From positions 20,401-84,400 of the forward strand of contig CAMVIM010000015.1 in NCBI GenBank assembly GCA_947167515.1: DNA of 64,000 bases. Direction: 5' to 3'. This stretch comes from an uncultured Prevotellaceae bacterium (GTDB lineage Bacteria; Bacteroidota; Bacteroidia; Bacteroidales; Bacteroidaceae). Each line of letters begins with the position of its first letter. Position 1 is the first letter of the stretch. Positions 47,199 to 56,412 of the stretch are shown one piece after another. The notes beneath the pieces were generated by a model. That model did not search any database and was not told the DNA's origin. It saw nothing but the letters and a program-made list of their open reading frames with translations. Made by a program: the position numbers and the translations under genes.

Positions 47199-47873
47199 AT
47201 GAAAGGTGACAACAAAAAACAACAGTACAGAGTCAACGAACAGATTCGTGTACCCGAAGTGAGAATAGTCGGCGACGGCATCGAATCAGCCGTTATGCCA
47301 ACCCGCGATGCTCTCCGTCTTGCCGAAGACAAGGAAGTGGACCTCGTAGAAATTTCTCCCAATGCGCAACCTCCGGTATGTCGTCTCATCGACTACTCCA
47401 AGTTCCTCTACCAGCAAAAGAAGAAAGCCAAGGAACTGAAGGCAAAGCAGGTGAAGGTGGAAGTGAAGGAAATCCGCTTCGGACCTCAGACAGGTGAAGC
47501 TGACTATGCTTTCAAGCTGAAGCACGCACAGGAATTCTTGACCGACGGCAACAAAGTGAAAGCATACGTGTTCTTCAAAGGACGTTCCATCGTCTTCAAA
47601 GAACAAGGAGAAGTGCTCCTCCTCCGTTTCGCCAACGACCTCGAGGAACTGGCCAAGGTGGAGAGCATGCCATCGCTCGAAGGCAAGAAGATGTTCCTCA
47701 CCCTCGCACCTAAAAAGGCTGGCGCTCCGAAGAAGAGCCAGCAACGACGCGACAACGAGGCAGCCGAAGCAGCAGCAAAGGCTGAAGCCAAAGCCCAGAA
47801 AGAGGCAGAGGGCCCCAACCCCAACAGCCCCTTCGCAGGACTGGCTGAGAAACTGGCTGCAAAAGAAGAATAG
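47199..47873 (+). CDS. infC: Translation initiation factor IF-3
   Basis: 224 residues from an ordinary ATG. N-terminal domain: [54 protein letters not shown]-terminal domain: [35 protein letters not shown]. The last ~50 residues are an Ala/Lys/Glu-rich tail ([20 protein letters not shown]) of the kind Bacteroidota IF-3 carries and E. coli lacks. First gene of infC-rpmI-rplT. Confidence 0.96.
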   Translation: MKGDNKKQQYRVNEQIRVPEVRIVGDGIESAVMPTRDALRLAEDKEVDLVEISPNAQPPVCRLIDYSKFLYQQKKKAKELKAKQVKVEVKEIRFGPQTGEADYAFKLKHAQEFLTDGNKVKAYVFFKGRSIVFKEQGEVLLLRFANDLEELAKVESMPSLEGKKMFLTLAPKKAGAPKKSQQRRDNEAAEAAAKAEAKAQKEAEGPNPNSPFAGLAEKLAAKEE

Positions 47874-47935
47874 AAGTGCGTAACGCCCTGGTATATGCGT
47901 TGCCACACATTATTAATAATTAAATACATAAAAAA

Positions 47936-48133
47936 ATGCCAAAAATTAAAACTAAGTCCGCTGCAAAGAAGCGTTTCACGCTTACTGGAACAGGAAAGAT
48001 CAAGCGTCAGCACGCTTATCACAGTCACATCTTGACTAAGAAAACGAAGAAGCAGAAGAGAAATCTTGACCACAGCACGATTGTCGTGAAGGCAAACCGC
48101 AAGCAAGTGCTCGATTGTCTCGCACTCCGTTAA
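47936..48133 (+). CDS. rpmI: 50S ribosomal protein L35
   Basis: 65 residues; [20 protein letters not shown] and [16 protein letters not shown] are standard L35. Gap of 62 bp to infC and 97 bp to rplT, no terminator seen, so one transcript. Confidence 0.97.
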   Translation: MPKIKTKSAAKKRFTLTGTGKIKRQHAYHSHILTKKTKKQKRNLDHSTIVVKANRKQVLDCLALR

Positions 48134-48230
48134 TCCAATCCAGTAAGTAATCAACCAAAAGTTTAATCGAATCGTTAGCCCGAAAAAGAACGTAAACAAA
48201 CGTCGCTAACATTCAAAAAGCAAAAAAATT

Positions 48231-48575
48231 ATGCCAAGATCAGTAAATCATGTTGCATCACGCGCTCGCCGCAAGAAGATTTTGAAGCGCGTAAAAGGTC
48301 AGTTCGGCGCTCGCAAGAACGTGTGGACCGTTGCCAAAAACGCCTATGAGAAAGGCCTCACCTATGCATTCGCAGACCGTCGTCGCAAGAAGCGCGAGTT
48401 CCGTTCTCTCTGGATTCAGCGTATCAATGCAGCCGCTCGTGCAGAGGGTATGTCTTACTCTCAGTTCATCGGCGCTCTCCACAAGGCTGGTATCGACCTC
48501 AACCGCAAGACTCTTGCTTACCTCGCTGTTCATAACGCAGAGGCATTCAAGGCTATCGTTGAGAAGGTAAAGTAA
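48231..48575 (+). CDS. rplT: 50S ribosomal protein L20
   Basis: 114 residues; [41 protein letters not shown], then [16 protein letters not shown]. Binds 23S rRNA early in 50S assembly; in other bacteria it represses its own operon through the leader, not demonstrated here. Terminator follows at 48593. Confidence 0.97.
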   Translation: MPRSVNHVASRARRKKILKRVKGQFGARKNVWTVAKNAYEKGLTYAFADRRRKKREFRSLWIQRINAAARAEGMSYSQFIGALHKAGIDLNRKTLAYLAVHNAEAFKAIVEKVK

Positions 48576-48592
48576 ATCAACATTAGTAAATA

Positions 48593-48624
48593 AAAAGCAT
48601 CTTTCTCACGGGAAAGGTGCTTTT
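48593..48624 (+). terminator. Terminator after rplT
   Basis: AAAAGCATCTTTC (48593-48605) pairs with GAAAGGTGCTTTT (48612-48624) with one G-U pair; the right arm supplies the T-run. Confidence 0.85.
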
Positions 48625-48645
48625 ATTGATTAAAAACAAAACAAT

Positions 48646-49533
48646 ATGAAAGCATTTGTATTCCCTGGTCAGGGCGCTCAGTTCACAGGAATGGGCAAAG
48701 ACCTCTATGAAACCAATCCAAAGGCAAAGGAATTGTTTGACAAGGCAAATGAAATCCTTGGCTTCGACATCACGAAGATTATGTTCGAAGGTACAGCTGA
48801 GGAGTTGAAGCAGACCAAGGTGACGCAGCCTGCAGTGTTCCTCCACTCTGTGATTTCCGCCATCTGTCTGGGTGACGCATTCGATGCCGACATGGTGGGT
48901 GGTCACTCTCTCGGTGAGTTCTCTGCACTCGTGGCAGCAGGTGCCCTCTCTTTCGAGGATGGTCTGAAGTTGGTTTCTCAGCGTGCTCAGGCTATGCAGA
49001 AGGCTTGTGAGGCTGCTCCTTCCACAATGGCTGCCATCATCGGCTTGGATGACGCGAAGGTGGAAGAGGTTTGTGCTTCTATTTCTAAGCCCGGCAACAT
49101 CGTTGTTCCTGCCAACTACAACAACCCTGGCCAGCTCGTTATCTCTGGTAACGTGGAGGCTGTGAACGAGGCTTGTGAGGCGCTGAAGGCAGCTGGTGCA
49201 AAACGCGCGCTCCCACTCCCTGTGGGTGGTGCGTTCCACTCTCCTCTCATGCAGCCCGCCAAGGATGAGTTGCAGAAGGCTATCGAGACCACAACATTCT
49301 CTACACCTAAGTGCCCTGTTTATCAGAACGTGGACGCAAAGGCTCACACCAACCCAGAGGAAATCAAGCAGAATCTCATCGCTCAGTTGACCGCTCCCGT
49401 GAAATGGACTTACGAGGTGCAGGCCATGATTGCAGCAGGTGCAACAGACTTCACAGAGTGTGGTCCTGGCAAGGCGCTGCAGGGCATGATTGCCAAGATC
49501 AGCCGCGACGTGACTGCTCACGGAATTGCTTAA
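48646..49533 (+). CDS. fabD: Malonyl-CoA:ACP transacylase
   Basis: 295 residues. FPGQGAQFTGMGKDLYE at the N-terminus, GGHSLGEFSALVAAG with catalytic Ser88, the QRAQAMQ arginine, and GGAFHSPLM with the catalytic His. Loads malonate on acyl carrier protein for fatty acid synthesis. It stands alone, without neighbouring fab genes. Confidence 0.95.
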   Translation: MKAFVFPGQGAQFTGMGKDLYETNPKAKELFDKANEILGFDITKIMFEGTAEELKQTKVTQPAVFLHSVISAICLGDAFDADMVGGHSLGEFSALVAAGALSFEDGLKLVSQRAQAMQKACEAAPSTMAAIIGLDDAKVEEVCASISKPGNIVVPANYNNPGQLVISGNVEAVNEACEALKAAGAKRALPLPVGGAFHSPLMQPAKDELQKAIETTTFSTPKCPVYQNVDAKAHTNPEEIKQNLIAQLTAPVKWTYEVQAMIAAGATDFTECGPGKALQGMIAKISRDVTAHGIA

Positions 49534-49545
49534 TATCATTTTTGA

Positions 49546-49617
49546 ACGAACACGAATCATCCGAATCCACACGAATAGTTCTTTTGATTCGTGCCGATTC
49601 GAGGGATTCGTGTTCGT
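49546..49617. repeat. Long inverted repeat between fabD and GH13 genes
   Basis: Arms 49546-49576 and 49587-49617, 31 bp each with 26 matching positions, spacer 10. Both arms are made of ACGAATC-type words. It lies 12 bases after the fabD stop and 17 bases before the next ATG; no T-run. Confidence 0.8.
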
Positions 49618-49633
49618 AAATTAGACAAGAACT

Positions 49634-51325
49634 ATGGAAAAGATAATCATCTATCAGGTTTTCACGCGCCTCTTCGGAGCCAATGCCAACAAGAACGTGA
49701 GCAACGGCACGAAGAAGGAAAATGGCTGTGGCAAGATGGCTGACTTCACAGGAGCCGCCCTTGCCGAAATCAAGAAACTGGGTGCCACACACATCTGGTA
49801 CACCGGACTCATCGAACATGCCACCAAGAGTGACTACACGCAATATGGCATCCGGCGCGACCACCCCGCTGTGGTGAAAGGCATCGCCGGCAGTCCCTAT
49901 GCCATCAAGGACTACTACGACATAGACCCCGACCTCGCTAAGGATGTGCCTGAACGCATGAAGGAGTTTGAGAACCTCGTCATGCGCACCCACAAGGCCG
50001 ACCTGAAGATGATTATGGATTTTGTACCCAACCATGTAGCGCGCCAGTACCACTCCGACGCCAAACCCGAAGGAGTGAAAGACTTGGGCGAAGAAGATGA
50101 CAGCAGCGTGGCTTTCACACCCGACAACAACTTCTACTACCTGCCCGGCACACAATTCTCGCCCAACTTCTCGCTGCACGATGACGAGATGGGCGACTAC
50201 ATCGAACGTCCAGCTAAAGTGACAGGTAACGACTGCTTCACACAATGGGCAAGTGTGAACGACTGGTATGAGACGGTCAAACTCAACTATGGCGTTGACT
50301 ACCAAGGCTGCAACCGCCTCATCTTCTGTCCCTCCACCCCCAGCACATGGCTGAAGATGCGCGACATTCTCCTCTTCTGGGCCAGCAAAGGCATTGATGG
50401 CTTCCGTTGCGACATGGCCGAGATGGTGCCCTGCGACTTCTGGGGATGGGTCATTCCACAAGTGAAGGAGAAATACCCCGACATCATCTTCATTGCCGAG
50501 GTTTATAACCCGCACGAATACCGCAACTATCTCTATCGCGGTCATTTCGACTACCTCTACGACAAGGTGGGACTCTACGACACCATCCGTTCCGTCATGG
50601 GCGGTAACTCCGCCACCTGCATCACGGGCGCATGGCAAAGTGTGGATGACATCCAGAACCACATGCTCAACTTTCTCGAGAATCACGACGAGCAGCGAAT
50701 CGCCTCCCGTTTCTTTGCTGGCAATGCAGAAAAGGGTAAGCCTGCCCTGCTGGTCAGCGCCTTGATGAACACCAACCCGATGATGATTTACTTCGGTCAG
50801 GAGTTGGGCGAACAGGGCATGTACTCCGAGGGCTTCAGCGGACAGGACGGACGTACCACCATCTTCGACTATTGGACCATCGACCTCATCCGTCGCTGGC
50901 GCAATAACAACAAGTTTGACGGCACCCTCCTCTCCAAGGAAGAGAAAGACCTGCAGAAATACTACACCAAGGTGCTCAACATCTGCAACAAGGAGAAAGC
51001 CATCCGCGAAGGCCAGTTCTTCGACATCATGTACGTAAACTACAACCAAGGCATGAACGAGCACCGCCAGTACGCTTTCCTCCGCAAGTCAGACAAGGAA
51101 CTCATCCTCGTCATCGCCAACTTCGATGACCAAGTGGCCCGTTCGTGGGTGAAGATTCCTGCCCACGCCTTCGACTGCCTCGGCATTCCCGTCAGCACCG
51201 AAGAGCGCGACTGCAAGGACCTCCTCACAGGCAAGAAAGAGAAGCCCCAGCCACTCATCCCCAACGGCACACTGTACGTGGAGCTTCCCGCCAACGGCGG
51301 CAAGGTGCTCAAGTTCAAACTATAG
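49634..51325 (+). CDS. Alpha-amylase family glycoside hydrolase (GH13)
   Basis: 563 residues, no signal peptide, so probably cytoplasmic. (beta/alpha)8 barrel with the GH13 regions: DFVPNHVAR (region I), GIDGFRCDMAEM (region II, nucleophile Asp), IIFIAEVY (region III, Glu) and FLENHDEQR (region IV, Asp). YTGLIEHATKSDYTQYGI near residue 57 is typical of this Bacteroidota branch. Acts on alpha-glucans, probably glycogen or maltodextrin turnover; exact specificity unknown. Confidence 0.9.
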   Translation: MEKIIIYQVFTRLFGANANKNVSNGTKKENGCGKMADFTGAALAEIKKLGATHIWYTGLIEHATKSDYTQYGIRRDHPAVVKGIAGSPYAIKDYYDIDPDLAKDVPERMKEFENLVMRTHKADLKMIMDFVPNHVARQYHSDAKPEGVKDLGEEDDSSVAFTPDNNFYYLPGTQFSPNFSLHDDEMGDYIERPAKVTGNDCFTQWASVNDWYETVKLNYGVDYQGCNRLIFCPSTPSTWLKMRDILLFWASKGIDGFRCDMAEMVPCDFWGWVIPQVKEKYPDIIFIAEVYNPHEYRNYLYRGHFDYLYDKVGLYDTIRSVMGGNSATCITGAWQSVDDIQNHMLNFLENHDEQRIASRFFAGNAEKGKPALLVSALMNTNPMMIYFGQELGEQGMYSEGFSGQDGRTTIFDYWTIDLIRRWRNNNKFDGTLLSKEEKDLQKYYTKVLNICNKEKAIREGQFFDIMYVNYNQGMNEHRQYAFLRKSDKELILVIANFDDQVARSWVKIPAHAFDCLGIPVSTEERDCKDLLTGKKEKPQPLIPNGTLYVELPANGGKVLKFKL

Positions 51326-51350
51326 CAACATAACAACACACCCCATCAGG

Positions 51351-51383
51351 AAAGGCATGCCCAACATCGGACATGCCTTTTTT
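51351..51383 (+). terminator. Terminator after the GH13 gene
   Basis: AAAGGCATG (51351-51359) with CATGCCTTT (51372-51380) and a T-run to 51383. Confidence 0.88.
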
Positions 51384-51416
51384 GTTTCCCACTGCCACAA
51401 ATTCTTAGGAAAATCC

Positions 51417-51447
51417 TTTGTTTGTTCAAAAAATCGTTGTACATTTG
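51417..51447 (+). promoter_or_regulatory. Promoter for the second BspA leader
   Basis: TTTG (51417-51420) and TACATTTG (51440-51447), spaced by 19 bases. The start codon is 380 bases further on. Confidence 0.75.
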
Positions 51448-51827
51448 CAAATATAATCATCATCATAAGTGTTTAACCCTCTAAAAACCACATACAAGAA
51501 ACAGACAGTAAGACAATGATTTAACACATCAGAAACGCACACGTGGAGATGCGCGCGAGGCGGCCCTGCCACTCCCCTGCTCCACACGAGAACATCAACC
51601 TTTTTATCAACTCGGCGTTTCTGCTCAAAATTAACATACAACTTGGACTTTTAGTCCTTGTTCTCGTCTCGTAAAATCCGCCAAGATTATCGCATGAGAA
51701 CAAGTGACGAAAGTTCACGTCCGTTGGGCGTGAACTGTTCGTACTTTTCTATGCAAAGGCTACTTGGCGGTGCCTACGAGACGGAAGAGCAAACAGAGCA
51801 GTTCCGCCTTTTTCTTTTTCATCAACA
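51448..51827 (+). ncRNA. Attenuator-like structured leader before the second BspA gene
   Basis: GTCTCGTA (51666-51673) can pair with TACGAGAC (51775-51782), and CCGCCAAG (51678-51685) with CTTGGCGG (51763-51770), forming a strong closing helix with one internal loop. Inside lies the perfect hairpin AGTTCACG/CGTGAACT (about 51712-51735); CTTGTTCTC/GAGAACAAG (about 51657 and 51696) is a further possible stem that competes with the closing helix. The closing helix uses the GGCGG that also forms the left side of the terminator at 51766-51813, so the two folds exclude each other. No known riboswitch class recognised. Confidence 0.6.
51766..51813 (+). terminator. Terminator at the end of the second BspA leader
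   Basis: GGCGG (51766-51770) with CCGCC (51804-51808), inner CGGAA (51782-51786) with TTCCG (51802-51806), then TTTTT. It ends 15 bases before the ATG at 51828. Confidence 0.6.
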
Positions 51828-52526
51828 ATGAAACAACTTTTTCTCAAAATCCTCGTTCTTGGACTATTAAATAGCACAAGCATCATGGCTTCTGCCCTTG
51901 ATGGATTCGTGGAGACAACCTCTTACAGATACGAGGTTAATGGCATTTATTACCTTTTATTAGTAGTAAAGACCTATATTTATAATAGCGAGAGGAGCAA
52001 TGAAACGATCACATATTATGCACAGGTAACTGGACCTGCTGACATCCGTGTAAAAGAAGTCATAATTCCAGACTCTGTTGTATTCCATGGTACTACATTT
52101 CCAGTGACGAGCATCGATAAGTCTGCTTTCTCTGATTGCTGCGGCCTGACATCCATCACCATTCCCAACAGTGTGACGAGCATCGGCGATAAGGCTTTTT
52201 CTGGCTGCAAAAACTTGAAAAACATTCTAATGCCTCCCCAATATATACAGTTTTGTCAAGATGTCTTCCTTAACACTTTCTGGTATGATAACCAAGAGGA
52301 AGGGTTAATATATATAGGCACTACATTATATGGGTACAAAGGAAACATACCAGAAGAAACTTCTATTGCCATAAAGGATGGGACGACATCAATTGGTACT
52401 TATGCTTTCCGTAATTGCATCGGCCTGACCTCCATCACAATCCCCAGCAGCGTGACGACCATCGGGGAATATAACCAAGAAATCAAGGGTGAGACGAATG
52501 TGGAGATTATTCCCGTAAGTGCCTGA
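51828..52526 (+). pseudogene. BspA-like LRR protein, truncated by the integrative element
   Basis: 232 codons remain. Signal peptide MKQLFLKILVLGLLNSTSIMASA, then LRR_5 units (FSDCCGLTSITIPNSVTSIGDKAF, FRNCIGLTSITIPSSVTTIGE). The last unit stops in mid-repeat: where the next residues should read xYAFxGC, the frame runs into YNQEIKGETNVEIIPVSA and ends. This marks foreign sequence starting near 52470. The promoter, leader and 5' end are intact, so a shortened protein may still be made. Confidence 0.75.
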
Positions 52527-52597
52527 AAGACTGCTGATTTTATGTATTCCATGTTTCGATGGGCAGGAATGCATATTGTGAAATATGACCATCGTTC

Positions 52598-52646
52598 CGT
52601 TACCAAATCGTTACCTGTCTCGTTACCGGAAATTGTGTGGGTAACG
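52598..52646. repeat. CGTTACC direct repeats near the element's left end
   Basis: CGTTACC at 52598-52604, 52609-52615 and 52621-52627, about one helical turn apart (11 and 12 bp), with an inverted GGTAACG at 52640-52646. The pattern suits arm-type binding sites for the adjacent recombinase or an excisionase. Confidence 0.55.
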
Positions 52647-52730
52647 AAATAGCCCCAAAATAGTCGGAGGCTTGGAAAAACATACATATTCGGACACATT
52701 CTTCCATACGGAGGACGCTTGTAAATGAAG

Positions 52731-52738
52731 TAAATTTG
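52731..52738 (+). promoter_or_regulatory. -7 box for the first integrase
   Basis: TAAATTTG, 20 bases before the ATG at 52759. Confidence 0.5.
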
Positions 52739-52758
52739 CAACCAATTTATAAGCGAGT

Positions 52759-53988
52759 ATGAAAGAAGAAAAATTCAAGGTGCTGCTCTACCTCAAAAAG
52801 AGCACGACGGACAAGAAAGGAAAGGCTCCCATCATGGGACGCATCACCCTCGGAAACACCATGTCACAGTTTTCGTGCAAGATTTCCTGCACGCCAGACC
52901 TGTGGAATCCCCGTGAAAGCCGTCTGAACGGAAAGAGCAAGGAGGCGGTTGAGGTGAACCGCAAGATTGACCAACTGCTGCTTGCCGTCAGCAATGCCTA
53001 CGAGTCCGTGAAGGCACGTCAGTCGGATATCTGTGCCGCTGACGTCAAGGCGGTCTTGCAGGGCAGCATCCAGTCGCAGGTGACTTTGATGCAGTATGCC
53101 CGGCGCATGAAGGACGAATGCCAGTCACGCATCGGCGTTGACCGTGCCAAGGGAACCTACTACCACTACAAGGCTTTCTGCGACTACCTCCAGGCGTTCG
53201 TGCAGAAGAAGTTTAAGGCCAGCGACATCGCTTTCGGGCAACTGACAGAGCAGTTCATCTATGATTTCCAGTCGTACATCTGCGACGAGTGCGGACATGA
53301 AGGCTCTGCCCGTCACTTCCTTGCCCTGCTGAAGAAGGCTTGCAAGGGCGCCTTCAAGGAGGGCATTGCCGAACGGCAATACTTCGCCCACTTCTCCCTG
53401 CCGAGGAAGCGCGAGGTCACTCCCAAGGCTCTCAGCCGTGAGACCTTCGAGAAAATCCGTGACCTGCAGATCGACCCGAAGGACGAGGGACATATCCTGT
53501 CGCGCGACCTCTTCCTGTTCGCCTGCTACACGGGCGTACCCTACTCCGACGTGGTGTCCGTCACGGATGAAAACCTCTCCATCGACGACGACGGCAACCT
53601 CTGGCTGAAGTACCTCAGGCGCAAGAACGAGAACCGTGCAGCCGTGAAGCTGCTGCCCGAAGCGATTGCCCTCATTGAGAAGTACCACGACGATACGCGC
53701 AAGACGCTCTTCCCGTATGTGTTCCACCGCACCCTTCATGCCCATCTGCGCGGCATTTCGGGCTGGATCGGGCTGAAAGAGTCCATCCACTACCATCAGG
53801 GACGCCACTCGTTCGCCAGCCTGATAACGCTCGAAGAGGGCGTACCGCTGGAAACCATCAGCCGTATGCTCGGCCACACCAACATCAACCAGACCCAGGT
53901 CTATGCCCGTGTCACCCCGAAGAAACTCTTTGAGGACATGGACAAATTTATAGAAGCAACAAAGGATTTCAAACTCATCTTAAAATAA
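52759..53988 (+). CDS. Tyrosine recombinase/integrase 1
   Basis: 409 residues. N-terminal arm-binding and SAM-like core domains, then the catalytic domain. The C-terminal motifs are HYHQGRHSFA (HxxR), MLGHTNINQTQVYARV (His and the nucleophile Tyr). The first catalytic Arg position reads CYTGVPYSDV, without Arg, as in several Bacteroidota integrases (for example the CTnDOT integrase). It probably integrates and excises the element. 12 bases before integrase 2. Confidence 0.92.
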   Translation: MKEEKFKVLLYLKKSTTDKKGKAPIMGRITLGNTMSQFSCKISCTPDLWNPRESRLNGKSKEAVEVNRKIDQLLLAVSNAYESVKARQSDICAADVKAVLQGSIQSQVTLMQYARRMKDECQSRIGVDRAKGTYYHYKAFCDYLQAFVQKKFKASDIAFGQLTEQFIYDFQSYICDECGHEGSARHFLALLKKACKGAFKEGIAERQYFAHFSLPRKREVTPKALSRETFEKIRDLQIDPKDEGHILSRDLFLFACYTGVPYSDVVSVTDENLSIDDDGNLWLKYLRRKNENRAAVKLLPEAIALIEKYHDDTRKTLFPYVFHRTLHAHLRGISGWIGLKESIHYHQGRHSFASLITLEEGVPLETISRMLGHTNINQTQVYARVTPKKLFEDMDKFIEATKDFKLILK

Positions 53989-54000
53989 GGAGACACCATT

Positions 54001-55347
54001 ATGAGAAGTACATTCAGCCTGCTGTTCTACATCAACCGTGCCAAGGTCAAGGCCGACGGCACCACCCCCGTCATGTGCCGCATCACCATTGACGGAAAGA
54101 ACACTGCCCTGACAACAGACATCTACTGCTGTCCGGAGGACTGGAACGCGAAAAAGGGCGAGACAGCCATTGCAAGGGACAACAACCGACTCACCGACCT
54201 GCGCAAGCGAATCGAAACCCTCTATGACGAGCAACTGCGCGAGAACGGCGTCATAACCCCCGAAATCCTGAAGAACATCGTCACCGAGAAAACGAAGAAG
54301 CCTACCACCCTGCTGCAGATGAGCGAATGGGAACGGGAACGACTGCGCATCCGTGCCAACGAACTGAACAAGGTGAACACCTACCGCCAGAGCCGTTCCC
54401 TGCAAGCCCACCTGCAAGAGTACCTGCTCTCGCTCGGCAAGAAGGACATCCCCCTGACGGAGATTGATGAAGCCTTCGGACAGGGCTACAAGGTGCATCT
54501 GGTGAAAGGCAAGAAACTCGGCCCGGCACAGGCTAATCATTGTCTCATCTGGCTCAACCGCCTGATGTGGCTCGGTGTGGACATGGAAATCCTGCGCTGC
54601 AACCCCATTGAGAACGTGGAATATGAGAAGAAGACGCAGACCCGTCACCGCTTCGTGAACCGTGAGGACTTCAAGCGGCTGCTGGCAACCCCGATGGCTG
54701 ACAACCGCATGGAGATGTTCCGTCACTGGTTTATCTTCTCCAGTCTGACGGGACTGGCCTACGTCGATGCCCGTGGCTTCTACCCTCACCACATCGGCAA
54801 GACAGCCGACGGTCGGCGCTACATCCGCATCAACCGCCAGAAGACCAAGGTGGAGTCGTTCATCCCCCTGCATCCCATAGCAGAGCAGATACTCGGCATG
54901 TATAACACCACCGATGACGAGAAGCCCGTCTTCCCACTTCCCACCCTCAATAGTGCCTGGACCGACATCCACGAAATGGGCTTTGCCATTGGCAGGACTG
55001 AAAACCTCTCGGCGCACATGGCCCGCCATACCTTCGGCACGATGCTCGTATCAGAAGGCATCTGTCTGGAAAGCATCGCCAAGATGATGGGACACTCCAG
55101 CGTGAAGAGTACGCAGGTCTATGCCAAGGTGACCGACGACAACATCAGTCGAGACATGGACAAGCTGCAGAAGCGCAGGGAGGAAAAGGGACTGACAACG
55201 AGCGACACCACGGCAGAGCATAACAAGGCACTGCTGCAGAAGAAACTCGACCGTCCGAAGGAACTGCTACGCGAAGACCCACGACTGGCAGTGAAGAAAG
55301 TCGGACGTCCCAAGAAAAACCTATTGTATCATATTCCAAAAGACTGA
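54001..55347 (+). CDS. Tyrosine recombinase/integrase 2
   Basis: 448 residues. SLTGLAYVDARGF marks box I (no Arg), and the C-terminal motifs are LSAHMARHTFGTML (HxxR), MGHSSVKSTQVYAKV (His, Tyr). A Lys/Arg-rich tail (~400-448) extends beyond the catalytic Tyr. Tandem recombinases of this kind can be needed together for integration. It is 5 bp before the next gene. Confidence 0.92.
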   Translation: MRSTFSLLFYINRAKVKADGTTPVMCRITIDGKNTALTTDIYCCPEDWNAKKGETAIARDNNRLTDLRKRIETLYDEQLRENGVITPEILKNIVTEKTKKPTTLLQMSEWERERLRIRANELNKVNTYRQSRSLQAHLQEYLLSLGKKDIPLTEIDEAFGQGYKVHLVKGKKLGPAQANHCLIWLNRLMWLGVDMEILRCNPIENVEYEKKTQTRHRFVNREDFKRLLATPMADNRMEMFRHWFIFSSLTGLAYVDARGFYPHHIGKTADGRRYIRINRQKTKVESFIPLHPIAEQILGMYNTTDDEKPVFPLPTLNSAWTDIHEMGFAIGRTENLSAHMARHTFGTMLVSEGICLESIAKMMGHSSVKSTQVYAKVTDDNISRDMDKLQKRREEKGLTTSDTTAEHNKALLQKKLDRPKELLREDPRLAVKKVGRPKKNLLYHIPKD

Positions 55348-55352
55348 ACGTT

Positions 55353-55751
55353 ATGAGACACTTATCAATCATCCCCAAGGATGTCTTCGAGCGAGGCATC
55401 ATCAGAATGACCGAGGGCGGTGTTGTCACCATGCCCGACAAAGACGTGTGGATGACGGTGGACGAGATTGCGGACATGCTTTTCGTGCAGTCCGCCATCG
55501 TGTTCCGTCATATCAAGCACCTATATAATAAAGGTATCGCGCACGAAGAGGACACTCACGGCTCATTTCGCCTGTTCCCCTATCACCCCGACTGGAACAT
55601 CGACGTGTATAACCTTGAAATGGTTATCCGTCTGGCCTACGCCATCGACAGCCACAACAGCCTGAAGTTCCGCCAGTACATCATGAACCGACTGATGGGC
55701 AGACCGATGTACGAAAACGTCTGCCTGACGTTGGAACTGCCACCGAGATAG
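55353..55751 (+). CDS. Small HTH-like protein following the integrases
   Basis: 132 residues. DVWMTVDEIADMLFVQSAIVFRHIKHLYNKG (about 31-61) looks like a helix-turn-helix with RhuM-like features, and VIRLAYAIDSHNSLKFRQYIMNRLMG resembles the RhuM domain's second half. It is probably the third gene of a three-gene recombination module, perhaps a directionality or regulatory factor. Function inferred from position. Confidence 0.7.
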   Translation: MRHLSIIPKDVFERGIIRMTEGGVVTMPDKDVWMTVDEIADMLFVQSAIVFRHIKHLYNKGIAHEEDTHGSFRLFPYHPDWNIDVYNLEMVIRLAYAIDSHNSLKFRQYIMNRLMGRPMYENVCLTLELPPR

Positions 55752-55776
55752 GAGTAACAACTATCCTAAAAGTTGA

Positions 55777-55818
55777 ATCCGCATCACCTGTTGCCGCTGC
55801 AATGGTGGTGCGGATGTT
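55777..55818 (+). terminator. Terminator after the recombinase module
   Basis: ATCCGCATCACC (left) with GGTGGTGCGGAT (right) and a run of T after it. Confidence 0.8.
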
Positions 55819-56412
55819 TTTTCAGCAATATAAATAGCAAAAATTTCATAAGTGATATTTTTTATAAATGTAAAGTATGGCAAACCATATATACATTCAT
55901 TCTGTACAATGTAGCGATTTCTTTGGTGTGGTGATTAACGGACTAAAGAATTTAGTTAGCGGAAATGACCATTATTAGGCCTTAATCGAACAAGACAGCT
56001 TGTAAAATGTCACTGATTATGGCTAATAAAGCGAACTTAATGAATATTTACACGCCCAAAAGTCAGTTATTATTTGTCAACCATCCAGTCGCTACACCGA
56101 ATGCATTTAATATGTATGATTATATTATTGTGCAACATTTTGACGAAAACACACCCTACATCTTTGGTATTTAACCCAAATCAGTTATTTACGCGATGAT
56201 TAATTAGGTTAAACCCAAATCGGTCGTTAGAAATGCAATAATCCGTGTTCAAACTTGTAATTAGTTGAAAATGAGTTGTTTGCAAAATCAAAATTCTAAT
56301 GGCGGTCATTAGAAAAATCAATTCGCAAGAGGTTTATTATCAAGTAGTTATGAAGACAACCACGAAAATAACCTTTCTAATGACCGATTTGGGTTAAAAT
56401 AATATATTGTTA
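55819..56412. repeat. AT-rich noncoding region with iteron-like repeats
   Basis: No supported gene in 594 bp. A word AACCCAAATCGGTCATTAGA recurs: 56211-56233 forward, 56374-56396 inverted (21 of 22 positions match), shorter at 56303-56315, and diverged at 56172-56191. The copies at 56211 and 56374 form a large inverted repeat. The last copy ends 16 bases before the stop of the SIR2 gene, so these may mark the edge of that cargo gene or serve as an origin or regulator. Confidence 0.55.
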
